DNA of 19,458 bases, taken from JAWWBN01 sp033720955 (GTDB taxonomy: Bacteria; Acidobacteriota; Thermoanaerobaculia; Multivoradales; JAHEKO01). How positions within the stretch are numbered: position 1 is the stretch's first letter; each line of letters opens with the position of its first letter. The stretch lies in the NCBI GenBank assembly GCA_033720955.1, contig JAWWBN010000046.1, forward strand, positions 1 to 19,458, in the 5' to 3' direction. The position numbers were made by a program, and so were the translations under genes. The notes beneath the pieces are model-generated. The model saw only the letters and a list, made by a program, of their open reading frames with translations. It ran no database searches and was not told the origin of the DNA. Shown here piece after piece: positions 1 to 8,305 of the stretch.

Positions 1-2955
1 AGCACCGGCCGCGAGGCGGTGGTGGTGGAGCTGCTGGACGGGATCGAGAACATCCTCCCCTGGGGCCTGACGGCGGCCTTTCAGAACACCTACAGCTGTC
101 TCGGCGACGCCTACAAGCAAAACGAGCTCGACTCGCGGACCGGTCTCGCCACCTACGCCCTGAGCTCGCTGCCGGGGGACAGCCCCGAGCCCGCCGAGGC
201 CCTCCGGGCGACGGTGTGCTGGTCCACGGCCGCGCCGGAGGCTCTGCGGCTCCTCTCCTCCCGCCAGCTCGACCTCTTCCGGCGCGGCGGCAGCGTTCGC
301 GCCGAGGAGCGGGTGTGCGGACGCCGGGGGGCCTACTTCCTCCAGGAGACGTGCGAGCTGGCTCCGGGCGCCGCCCGCGAGTGGACGATCGTCGCCGACG
401 TCGAGCAGGGCCTCTCGGAGATCGCGGAGCTCGAGAGGACCTTCGCCGGGGCCTCGGACCTCGGCGGCCTGGTGGAGCGGGACGTCGAGGAGGGCACCCG
501 CCGACTCGTCCGGATCGTCGCCCGCGCCGACGGAGTGCAGCAGACCGGCGACCGGCTGGGCTCGGCCCACCACTTCTCCAACGTCCTCTTCAACGTGATG
601 CGGGGCGGCGTCTTCGAGTCCTCCTACTCGATCCCCGTGGCGGACGTGGAGGAGTTCGTCCGCGTCTTCAACCGGAAGACCCACGCGCGGCACTCGGGGT
701 TCTTCGCCGGACTCGGAGACCGCGTCGAGCTCCATCGGCTGCTGGAGGGCGCGCGGGCGGCGGACGACCCGGCGCTTCTGCGGCTCGTCGGCGAGTACCT
801 GCCGATCTCGTTCAGCCGGCGTCACGGCGACCCCAGCCGGCCCTGGAACCGCTTCGCGATCAACGTCAAGAACCGCGACGGCTCGAAGGTCCTCGACTAT
901 CAGGGCAACTGGCGCGACATCTTCCAGAACTGGGAGGCGCTCACCCTCTCCTTCCCCGAGTACCTCGAAGGGGTGATCGCCAAGTTCGTCAACACCACGA
1001 CCGCCGACGGCTACAACCCCTACCGCGTCACCAAGCACGGGTACGACTGGGAGGCGCCCGATCCCCACGATCCGTGGGCGCACTTCGGCTACTGGGGCGA
1101 TCACCAGCTCATCTACCTCCTCAAGTTCCTCGAGCTGTCGCGCGACCATCACCCCGGCAACCTCGAGCGGATGCTGGGCGAGCGCAGGTTCGTCTACGCC
1201 GACGTGCCGTACGACATCAAGCCCTACGCCAGCCTCCTCGCCGACCCGCGGGACTCGATCGCCTACAGCACCGAGCGGGCCGAGCGGATCGCGGCCCGGG
1301 TCGAGGCCATCGGCTTCGACGGCCGGTACCTGCCCGACCCGTCGGGGGACCCCTGCCGGGCCAGCCTGGCCGAGAAGCTGCTGGTGCCGCTTCTCGCCAA
1401 GGTCGGCAACTTCGTTCCCGGCGCCGGCTTCTGGATGAACACCCAGCGCCCCGAGTGGAACGACGCCAACAACGCCCTGGCCGGCTTCGGCGCCTCCATG
1501 GTGACGGTCTGCTACGGGCGGCGCTACGTCGCCTTCCTCCTGGAGCTGCTCGCCGGCGCCGGGAGGGAGTCGCTCGAGCTGAGCGAGGAGGTGGCCGACT
1601 GGCTCGAGGGCACGGCCGGCGTTCTCGCCGAGCACCGGCGCGGCGAGCTCGGGGACGCCGATCGACGGCGCTTCCTGGACGGCGTCGGCCGGGTGGCGGA
1701 GGGCTACCGCTCCCGCCTCTACGCCGGGGGGCTGAGCGGACGCAGCCGAAGCGTTCCGGTCGAGAGCCTCCTCCTCTTTCTGAGACGGACGCTCGAGTCC
1801 TTCGAGCGGACCATCGCGGTCAACCGCCGGGACGACGGCCTCTACCACGCCTACAACGTCCTCGAGATCTCCTCCGGCGAGATCGCGATCCAGCGGCTCC
1901 AGCCGATGCTCGAGGGTCAGGTCGCGGTCCTGAGCTCCGGCGCCCTGACCTCGGCCGAGGCCCTCTCGGTGCTGGAGGCGCTCCGGCGGAGCGAGCTGTA
2001 CCGAGAGGACCAGCACTCCTACCTGCTCTATCCCGACCGCGAGCTGCCCGGCTTTCTGGAGAAGAACGTCATCCCCACCTCCCAGGCGCAGCGGTCGCGG
2101 CTGCTCCGCTCCCTCGTCTCGGACGGCAACGTCGACCTGGTCGAAGAGAACGTGGACGGGCGGCTGCACTTCAACGGTCACTTCCGCAACGTCCGCGACG
2201 TTCGCGCCGCTCTCCGGCGGCTGCGGGACCTCGGCTACGAGGAGCTGGTGGACGAAGAGGCAGAGCTCGTGGCCGAGATCTTCGAGGCCGTCTTCGACCA
2301 TTGGCGGTTCACCGGCCGCTCCGGCACCTTCTACGGCTACGAGGGGCTCGGCTGCATCTACTGGCACATGGTGAGCAAGCTGCTGCTGGCTGCCCAGGAG
2401 AGCTGCCTGGTCGCCCACGGCCGGGGCGACGACTCCTTCGGCCGGCTGGCCGAGCGCTACTACGACATCCGGGCCGGGCTCGGCTTCAACAAGCCGCCCG
2501 AGGTCTACGGCGCCTTCCCCACCGACCCCTACTCCCACACCCCCGGCTTCGCCGGCGCCCGGCAGCCGGGGATGACCGGACAGGTGAAGGAGGAGATCCT
2601 CACCCGTCTCGGCGAGCTGGGTCTCTCCGTCCGGGCCGGCCAGGTGCGCTTCCGGCCCCTCCTGCTGCGCCGCAGCGAGCTCCTCGCCGAGCCGGAGGTC
2701 TTCGAGTACTACGACGTCGCCGGGCGGCCGCGGGCCCTGGAGCTCGACCGGGGGACCCTCGCCTTCACCTACTGCCAGGTCCCGGTCGTCTACCGACAGG
2801 CACGGCGGCGCGGGCTCGAGCTCCACCTGGCCGACGGCACCGTCCGCAAGGTCGAGGGTCTGGTCCTGGACCGGGAGTCGAGCTCCGCGCTCTTCCGACG
2901 GTCGGGCGAGATCGAGCGCATCGAGGCGTCACTGACCCCCGGGCTGGAGGGCTGA
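1..2955 (+). CDS. Glycoside phosphorylase-like enzyme (clan GH-Q; GH149/GH161/GH94-like), 5' end outside the window
   Basis: The frame is open at base 1 (first residues STGREAVVVELLDG), so the gene begins upstream; the GTG at 19 is only an internal codon. Residue numbers below count from that GTG. About 984 residues are visible. Seen: a beta-rich N-terminal part, then a helix-rich region with GNWRDIFQNWEAL (about 300), GYWGDHQLIYLLKF (about 355), RPEWNDANNAL (477-487), YSHTPGF (839-845) and QPGMTGQVKEE (850-860). The WND at 480-482 resembles the DWND of GH94 phosphorylases, whose Asp is the proton donor, so D482 is the likely catalytic acid; H840 and T853/G854 lie where phosphate contacts are expected. 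No signal peptide can be judged. Inference: cytoplasmic phosphorolysis of beta-glucan oligosaccharides, probably beta-1,3 given the GH17 and GH3 neighbours, yielding glucose 1-phosphate. The exact family is uncertain. The symporter gene follows after 4 bases. Confidence 0.65.
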   Translation, partial: STGREAVVVELLDGIENILPWGLTAAFQNTYSCLGDAYKQNELDSRTGLATYALSSLPGDSPEPAEALRATVCWSTAAPEALRLLSSRQLDLFRRGGSVRAEERVCGRRGAYFLQETCELAPGAAREWTIVADVEQGLSEIAELERTFAGASDLGGLVERDVEEGTRRLVRIVARADGVQQTGDRLGSAHHFSNVLFNVMRGGVFESSYSIPVADVEEFVRVFNRKTHARHSGFFAGLGDRVELHRLLEGARAADDPALLRLVGEYLPISFSRRHGDPSRPWNRFAINVKNRDGSKVLDYQGNWRDIFQNWEALTLSFPEYLEGVIAKFVNTTTADGYNPYRVTKHGYDWEAPDPHDPWAHFGYWGDHQLIYLLKFLELSRDHHPGNLERMLGERRFVYADVPYDIKPYASLLADPRDSIAYSTERAERIAARVEAIGFDGRYLPDPSGDPCRASLAEKLLVPLLAKVGNFVPGAGFWMNTQRPEWNDANNALAGFGASMVTVCYGRRYVAFLLELLAGAGRESLELSEEVADWLEGTAGVLAEHRRGELGDADRRRFLDGVGRVAEGYRSRLYAGGLSGRSRSVPVESLLLFLRRTLESFERTIAVNRRDDGLYHAYNVLEISSGEIAIQRLQPMLEGQVAVLSSGALTSAEALSVLEALRRSELYREDQHSYLLYPDRELPGFLEKNVIPTSQAQRSRLLRSLVSDGNVDLVEENVDGRLHFNGHFRNVRDVRAALRRLRDLGYEELVDEEAELVAEIFEAVFDHWRFTGRSGTFYGYEGLGCIYWHMVSKLLLAAQESCLVAHGRGDDSFGRLAERYYDIRAGLGFNKPPEVYGAFPTDPYSHTPGFAGARQPGMTGQVKEEILTRLGELGLSVRAGQVRFRPLLLRRSELLAEPEVFEYYDVAGRPRALELDRGTLAFTYCQVPVVYRQARRRGLELHLADGTVRKVEGLVLDRESSSALFRRSGEIERIEASLTPGLEG

Positions 2956-2959
2956 CCCG

Positions 2960-4405
2960 ATGGGCGCGACGAACCGGCGGGTCACCGTGTTCGGGGACCG
3001 GGTCCCCCTGGCCCAGAAGGTGGCCTACGGGGTCGGCATGCTGGGAAACCAGATGTTCCCCGCCGCCCTGGGCGTCTTCATGGTCGTTCTGGTGAAGGGT
3101 CTGGGCTTCCCGCCGGTTCTCTGGGGGATCCTCTTCTTCGTCCCCCGCATCCTGGACGCGGTCACCGACCCCGTCATGGGCTTCATCTCCGACAACACCC
3201 GCTCCCGATGGGGCCGGAGGCGACCCTGGATCTTCCTCGGGGCGGTCCTCACCGGCCTCTCCTACGTCGTGATGTGGCAGCTCTACGAGCAGAACAGCCT
3301 GACGTTCAACTTCACCTACTTCCTGATCCTCTCGCTGCTCTTCTACGTCGGCCTCACCATCTTCGCGACGCCCTACGTCGCCATGGGGTACGAGCTGAGC
3401 AGCGACTTCCACGAGCGCACCCGGCTCATGGCGGTGGCGCAGTTCATCGGCCAGTGGGCGTGGGTGATCGTCCCCTGGTTCTGGCCGCTGATCTACGACC
3501 CCGACCTCTTCGCGTCGCCGGCGGCCGCGGTGCGCAGCCTCGGAGTGTGGGTGGGGCTCGGGTGCATGGGGCTGGCGCTGGCGCCCGCCCTCTTCGTGCG
3601 CAGCCTGCCGACGAGCGACGCCGACCACCTGCAGGAGCTCTCGCGGAAGAAGATCAGAGAGAACTTCCGCTCCTTCTTCCGGGGCTTTCGCGCGGTCTTC
3701 GAGAGCGCGCCCTTCCGCAAGCTGTGCATCGCGACCTTTCTCGTGTTCGGCTCCTTCCAGACGGTGGCCGCCTTCTCCTTCTTCATCATCGTCTACTACC
3801 TCTACAGCGGGGACGCGGCCGCGGCCGGGAGCTGGCCCGCCTGGTTCGGAACCGCCAGCGCCCTCTGCACGATGTTCCTGGTGATTCCCGTCATCACCTT
3901 CATCTCCCAGCGAATCGGCAAGAGGAACACCTTTCTCCTCGCTCAGGGGATATCGATCCTGGGCTACCTCGCCTTCTGGTGGGCCTTCCGTCCCGGCGAG
4001 CCTCTCTGGTTCCTGGTCCCGCTCCCCCTCTTCGCGTTCGGCATCGGCGGCCTCTTCACCCTCATGACGTCGATGACCGCCGACGTCTGCGACCTGGACG
4101 AGCTGGCGACCGGCGCCCGGCGGGAGGGCACCCTGGGCGCCATCTACTGGTGGATGGTCAAGTTCGGAATGGCCGTCGCCGGCCTGTTGAGCGGACTGAT
4201 CATGAGCCTGACCGGGTTCGTGGCCGACGCGCCGGCGCAGGGGGAGGGGGTGATGACCGGGATGAGGATCGCCTACAGCCTGGTGCCGATCGTCGGCTCG
4301 CTCCTGGCCATCTGGGTCATGCGCGACTACGACCTGACCGAGCAGCGGGCCCACGAGATCCGCGCCGAGCTCGAGCGGCGCCGCGGCGGCGACCTCCCCG
4401 GTTGA
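2960..4405 (+). CDS. GPH-family (MelB-like) sugar:cation symporter
   Basis: A 481-residue polytopic protein with about 12 hydrophobic segments. The GPH hallmark after helix II is clear: RILDAVTDPVMG (63-74) followed by ISDNTRSRWGRRRPW. D66 and D70 match the helix-II Asp pair that binds the coupling cation in MelB. The start is ATG 2960, with GGAGGG at 2946-2951 inside the end of the upstream gene, and only 4 bases separate the two genes, so translation is probably coupled. The role is inferred: cation-driven import of an oligosaccharide that the adjacent phosphorylase-like enzyme would then split. The substrate cannot be read from the sequence. Compared with the second GPH protein at 10444 it is slightly longer and clearly divergent, so the two are not a recent duplication. 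The gene ends convergently against the sugar porter, with a hairpin between them. Confidence 0.85.
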   Translation: MGATNRRVTVFGDRVPLAQKVAYGVGMLGNQMFPAALGVFMVVLVKGLGFPPVLWGILFFVPRILDAVTDPVMGFISDNTRSRWGRRRPWIFLGAVLTGLSYVVMWQLYEQNSLTFNFTYFLILSLLFYVGLTIFATPYVAMGYELSSDFHERTRLMAVAQFIGQWAWVIVPWFWPLIYDPDLFASPAAAVRSLGVWVGLGCMGLALAPALFVRSLPTSDADHLQELSRKKIRENFRSFFRGFRAVFESAPFRKLCIATFLVFGSFQTVAAFSFFIIVYYLYSGDAAAAGSWPAWFGTASALCTMFLVIPVITFISQRIGKRNTFLLAQGISILGYLAFWWAFRPGEPLWFLVPLPLFAFGIGGLFTLMTSMTADVCDLDELATGARREGTLGAIYWWMVKFGMAVAGLLSGLIMSLTGFVADAPAQGEGVMTGMRIAYSLVPIVGSLLAIWVMRDYDLTEQRAHEIRAELERRRGGDLPG

Positions 4406-4435
4406 GGGACCTCCGGTCGCGTCCGACGGTCCCTC
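4404..4435. terminator. Hairpin between convergent genes, probable bidirectional terminator
   Basis: GAGGGACC at 4404-4411 and its exact reverse complement GGTCCCTC at 4428-4435 form an 8-bp stem. A second CGG/CCG pairing at 4414-4416 and 4423-4425 lies inside it. The hairpin overlaps the stop codon of the GPH symporter and fills the 38-base gap before the sugar-porter stop at 4444. There is no T-run, so it is not a textbook intrinsic terminator, but its position between converging genes supports a role in ending transcription. Confidence 0.5.
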
Positions 4436-4443
4436 TCACGGCG

Positions 4444-6003
4444 TCACCGTCTCACGAGCTGGGTCTCCAGCTCCTCGAGTGAGCGGCCCTTGGTCTCGGG
4501 CAGGACCAGGAGGACGAACCCCAGCCCGGCGGCTGCGAAGAGCCCGTAGATCAGGAAGGTGGTCGCGCTGCCCAGGTTGGCGAGCTCCCACGGGAAGACG
4601 AGCTGGACGCCGAAGCTCACGGCGGAGTTGATCAGGCCCACGAAGGAGATGGCCAGCCCCCGGACCCGGTTGGGGAAGAGCTCGGAGAAAAGCACCCACA
4701 TCACCGGGCCCAGGGAGACGGCGAACGAGGCCACGAAGCCCAGGACGCCGGCCAGGACCAGCCAGGGGTTCATGGCGATCGCCCGGCTGATGAGGACGGA
4801 CTCGTGCCGCGTCGCCCCGTCCTCCCCCAGGGCGTCGGCCAGGGCCCGCTTGAACGCCACGTCGTTCTCGAAGGTGACGCCACCGAGATCCGCCACCGCG
4901 GCGAGCTCGATCTCGGCCGGAAGGCTCTCGAGATCGTCCTCGGCGAGGGTGTAGGTGGCCGAGGAGAAGCCGAAGGCGAGCACGAACATGGAGAGGGCGA
5001 TCCCCGCCAGACCCAGGTTGAGCAGCGGCTTGCGGCCGATCCGGTCGATCAGGGCCATGGCGACCACCGTGAAGACCAGGTTGATCAGGCCGACCAGCAC
5101 CGCCTGGGCGAAGGAGGCGTCCCTTCCGATCCCCGACTGCTCGAAGATCATCGGCGCGTAGAAGAAGACCGAGTTGATCCCCGTGGCCTGCTGGACGATC
5201 GCCACCACGACCCCGATGGCGAGCACCAGCCGCATCGACGGAGCGAGCAGCTCCTTCCAGCCGACCTTATCGGCTCCGGCGCCCTCGGCCAGGCTGGCGC
5301 GGATCTGCGCCAGCTCCGCGTTGGCCTCGGCCTCTCCGACGGCGCGCGCGAGGACCCTCCGCGCCGTCTCGTCGCGGCCCTCGAGCAGCAGCCAGCGCGG
5401 GCTCTCCGGCACGAAGAAGAGGCCGCAGAAGTAGGCGACGGCGGGCAGGGTCTCCACTCCCAGCATCCACCTCCAGGCGTGCTCGCCCAGGAGGAGCGAG
5501 CTCGCCCACCCGGCGTCCGCCTGCCCCAGCCGCAGGATCAGGTAGTTCGAGAAGAAGGCCGCCGAGATGCCGACGACGATGTTGAGCTGGTTGAACGACA
5601 CCATCCGTCCCCGATGGGCCGGCGGCGCGATCTCGGCGATGTACATCGGCGCGATGATCAGCGACGCGCCGACGCCCAGACCGCCGATCATGCGGGCGAT
5701 CACGAGGATCGCGAAGGTCGGAGCGAGCGCCGAGGCGACGGCCGACACCGCGTAGAGGAGGGCGGCCAGGAAGAGCACCTTGCGGCGGCCGACCCGGTCG
5801 CTCAGAGGGCCCGAGACCATCATGCCCAGCGTGGCGGTCAGGGTGAGCGAGCTCACCGCCCACCCGAGCTCGATCTTGCCGAGATCGAACTCCGACTCGA
5901 TGAACCGCACGACGCCGGAGATGACCGACGCGTCGAAGCCCATCAGGAAACCGCCCATAGCGACGGTCAGCGCGACGCGAACGACATATCGGTAGCTGCT
6001 CAT
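4444..6003 (-). CDS. Sugar porter (SP family) MFS transporter
   Basis: A 519-residue, 12-helix transporter of the major facilitator superfamily. Sugar-porter signatures are visible: FDASVISG in helix 1, DRVGRRK in loop 2-3, PESPRWLL before the central loop, QQATGINSVFFYAP in helix 7, DRIGRKPLL in loop 8-9 and PETKGRSLEELE at the C-terminus. The start ATG at 6003 is fixed by AGGAG about 7 bases upstream and by the helix-1 sequence; the frame stays open much further upstream, but only as antisense of other genes. An acidic segment of about 50 residues (roughly 350-403) lies between helices 9 and 10, longer than in classic sugar porters such as XylE. Likely role: uptake of glucose or small sugars released by the GH3 enzyme encoded 71 bases upstream on the same strand. 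Substrate and coupling ion are not determined. Confidence 0.88.
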   Translation of the reverse strand: MSSYRYVVRVALTVAMGGFLMGFDASVISGVVRFIESEFDLGKIELGWAVSSLTLTATLGMMVSGPLSDRVGRRKVLFLAALLYAVSAVASALAPTFAILVIARMIGGLGVGASLIIAPMYIAEIAPPAHRGRMVSFNQLNIVVGISAAFFSNYLILRLGQADAGWASSLLLGEHAWRWMLGVETLPAVAYFCGLFFVPESPRWLLLEGRDETARRVLARAVGEAEANAELAQIRASLAEGAGADKVGWKELLAPSMRLVLAIGVVVAIVQQATGINSVFFYAPMIFEQSGIGRDASFAQAVLVGLINLVFTVVAMALIDRIGRKPLLNLGLAGIALSMFVLAFGFSSATYTLAEDDLESLPAEIELAAVADLGGVTFENDVAFKRALADALGEDGATRHESVLISRAIAMNPWLVLAGVLGFVASFAVSLGPVMWVLFSELFPNRVRGLAISFVGLINSAVSFGVQLVFPWELANLGSATTFLIYGLFAAAGLGFVLLVLPETKGRSLEELETQLVRR

Positions 6004-6042
6004 GGGGACTCCTGTGGGACGGTCTCCCGGTCGTGATCCGGT

Positions 6043-6069
6043 GGCGACGGGGCCATCGATGGGCGACGG
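6043..6069. promoter_or_regulatory. Palindrome with flanking direct repeats upstream of the sugar porter
   Basis: The perfect 10-bp palindrome CCATCGATGG (6053-6062) has a copy of GGCGACGG on each side (6043-6050 and 6062-6069). It lies in the 71-base gap between the GH3 stop and the sugar-porter start. The central CG and the symmetry would suit an operator for a LacI-type or similar regulator, but no second copy was found in the window and no regulator gene is present. It could be chance in GC-rich DNA. Confidence 0.2.
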
Positions 6070-6074
6070 AGCGG

Positions 6075-8264
6075 CTAGATCTCCACCCGTCCGCGCGCGC
6101 GGACGTCCCGCGACGAGCTGCCGACGAGAACCTCGAAGATGCCCGGCTCCAGCACCCAGCCCCGGCGCTCGGGATCGTAGTAGCTGAAGGCCTCCCGGCC
6201 CAGGTCGAAGGTCAGGTCGGCCGAGCCCCCGGGCGCCAGCTCCACCTTCGCGAACTCCTTGAGCTCGCGGTCCGGCCGCGGCAGGGACGACTCGACGTCC
6301 CGCACGTAGACCTGGACCACCTCGGCTCCGGGCAGGGAGCCCACGTTGGTCACCCGGACCGCCACCCTCACGGACTCGTCGTCGCTCCTGACGACATCCA
6401 GGTCGGAGTACTCGAAGGTGGTGTAGGAGAGGCCGTGGCCGAACGGGAAGGCGGGCTCCACGCCGTACGAGTCGAAGTAGCGGTAGCCGACGTAGAGGCC
6501 TTCCTCGTGCTCGATCAGCAGGTCCTCGCCGGGGTAGGAGGCCAGGGCGTGGGCCGGGCTGTCCTCCAGCTTCTCGGGGAAGGTCATGGGCAGCCTCCCC
6601 GAGGGGTTGACCTCGCCGAAGAGGACGGCCGCCAGGGCGCTGCCTCCCTCCATCCCGCCGTACCACGCCTGGACCACCGCTCTCGCGTCGGACCGCCACG
6701 CCCGCATGTCCACCGGGCCGCCGCTCTGCAGCACGACCACGGTGCGGGGGTTCGCCGCCAGCACCGCGGCCAGGAGCGCGTCCTGCCCGAAGGGGAGCAT
6801 CATGTCGGGCTTGTCGACCGCTTCCGCGTCGTAGGCGTTGTCCTCCCAGGCATCGGTGAAGCCGTGGACGAGTCCGCCCACGTAGACCACCGCGTCGGCC
6901 GCCGCCGCCGCGGCGGCCGCCTCGCGCACGAGGGCCGGGTCGGCCGTCGCGCCCGGAGCCACCTCGTAGCCCGGCGCCCAGGTCACCTCGACCTGGTCGC
7001 CGACCAGGCTCCGGATGCCCTCGAGCGCGGTGACCTCGTAGGCCGCCTTGACCTGGGAGCTGCCGCCGGCCCCGGCGTGCCGGCGGTCGGCGTTGGCCCC
7101 GATCACCGCGAGGGTGCGGAGCTCTTTGCGCCGCAGCGGCAGCAGACCGTCGTTCTGCAGCAGGACGATGGACTCGTCGGCCACCCTGCGGGCCACCGCC
7201 TGGTGCTCCGCAGTGTTGTAGGCCCCCTCCGGGCGGTCGCCGGAGAAGATGTGGATGGCGTGCATGACGCGCAGGATGCGGCGCACCTTGCGATCGATCA
7301 GCTCCTCGGCCACGGTGCCGTCCTCGACCAGGGCGATCAGCGGGTCGGCCAGGTAGAAGGCGTCGTAGTCGGGCTTGCCCCACTCCTGGCCCAGGTCGGT
7401 CCCCATCTCGATGTCGAGGCCGGCGCGCGCCGCCGCCAGGGTGTCGTTGACGGCGTTCCAGTCGCTCATCACCACCCCGGTGAACGCCAGCTCCCCCTTG
7501 AGGACGTCGTCCAGCAGGAAGGTGCTCTGGGCGCACCACTGACCCCGGAAGCGGTTGTAGGCGGCCATGACAGTGAGCACCCCCGCCTCCTGGACGGCCG
7601 CCCGGAAGCCGGGCAGGTAGATCTCGCGGAAGGTCCGCTCGTCCATCACCACGTTCACGCGGCGCCGCTCGTACTCGAGGCTGTTGGCGACGTAGTGCTT
7701 GGCGCTCGCCGCGACGCCCTGATCCTGCACCCCCCGGATGTAGCCGACCACCATCCGCGCGTTCAGATAGGGGTCCTCGGTCAGGTACTCGAAGTTGCGC
7801 CCGTTGCGAGGGTCGCGGATGATGTTCAGACCCGGACCGAGGATCACGTCCTTGCCGCGGTAGGCCGCCTCCCGCCCCAGCACCGCCCCGAACTCGTAGC
7901 CCAGCTCGCGGTTCCAGGTGGCCGCCAGGGCGGTGCCCACCGGCAGGTAGGTGCTGCGGTCGGCCACCCCGGTCGCCTTGTCGTAGTAGCGGGTGTGCTC
8001 GTGCCGCACGCCGTGCGGGCCGTCCGACATGACCAGCTCGGGGATGCCCAGCCTCTCGACGCCGCCGCTCGTGAACGAGGAGCTGGCGTGGATCATGTCC
8101 ACCTTCTCCTGCAGGGTCATCTCGCTCAGGAGCGACTCGATCCGGGCCTCCACGTCGGGCGCCTCCCCGCTCCGCTGCGCAGCGCAACCGACGCCGAGGA
8201 GAAGCAGGAGCAGCACGGCCACGAGGCCGTCGGGAAGAGACGGGGAAAAGGTCGAAGCGGCCAC
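6075..8264 (-). CDS. GH3 family beta-glucosidase, putative lipoprotein
   Basis: A 729-residue glycoside hydrolase family 3 enzyme. Order of parts: N-terminal hydrophobic export signal ending LGVGC (C27, possible lipobox); TIM-barrel domain with SDGPHGVR, KHYVAN and VMSDWNAV, where D268 is the expected nucleophile; alpha/beta sandwich domain in which E481 (EAVDKPDM) sits where GH3 acid/base Glu residues occur; C-terminal fibronectin-III-like domain (FPFGHGLSYTTF, ELKEFAKVEL). There is no PA14 insert. The start is GTG 8264, chosen for a strong AGGAGG at 8271-8276 with 6-base spacing. The n-region oddly has no Lys or Arg. Expected role: release of glucose from oligosaccharide ends in the periplasm or at the membrane. 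Linkage preference is unknown, but the GH17 neighbour favours beta-1,3. It lies 41 bases after the reductase gene and 71 before the sugar porter, probably in one transcript. Confidence 0.92.
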   Translation of the reverse strand: MAASTFSPSLPDGLVAVLLLLLLGVGCAAQRSGEAPDVEARIESLLSEMTLQEKVDMIHASSSFTSGGVERLGIPELVMSDGPHGVRHEHTRYYDKATGVADRSTYLPVGTALAATWNRELGYEFGAVLGREAAYRGKDVILGPGLNIIRDPRNGRNFEYLTEDPYLNARMVVGYIRGVQDQGVAASAKHYVANSLEYERRRVNVVMDERTFREIYLPGFRAAVQEAGVLTVMAAYNRFRGQWCAQSTFLLDDVLKGELAFTGVVMSDWNAVNDTLAAARAGLDIEMGTDLGQEWGKPDYDAFYLADPLIALVEDGTVAEELIDRKVRRILRVMHAIHIFSGDRPEGAYNTAEHQAVARRVADESIVLLQNDGLLPLRRKELRTLAVIGANADRRHAGAGGSSQVKAAYEVTALEGIRSLVGDQVEVTWAPGYEVAPGATADPALVREAAAAAAAADAVVYVGGLVHGFTDAWEDNAYDAEAVDKPDMMLPFGQDALLAAVLAANPRTVVVLQSGGPVDMRAWRSDARAVVQAWYGGMEGGSALAAVLFGEVNPSGRLPMTFPEKLEDSPAHALASYPGEDLLIEHEEGLYVGYRYFDSYGVEPAFPFGHGLSYTTFEYSDLDVVRSDDESVRVAVRVTNVGSLPGAEVVQVYVRDVESSLPRPDRELKEFAKVELAPGGSADLTFDLGREAFSYYDPERRGWVLEPGIFEVLVGSSSRDVRARGRVEI

Positions 8265-8305
8265 GGGGCACCTCCTAGGGGATCGGTGGACTTCGTCGGC
8301 GGCCC

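Noticed and set aside
2765..4354. Minus-strand frame of over 500 codons opposite the first symporter
   Set aside because: Its Glu/Gly/His/Arg-rich, repetitive composition is the antisense of membrane-protein codons, with no domain or start signal.
6004..8271. Minus-strand reading frame of the sugar porter continues open through the GH3 gene
   Set aside because: The upstream part is a shadow of GH3 in another frame with low-complexity Arg/Gly composition; helix 1 and the AGGAG site place the start at 6003.
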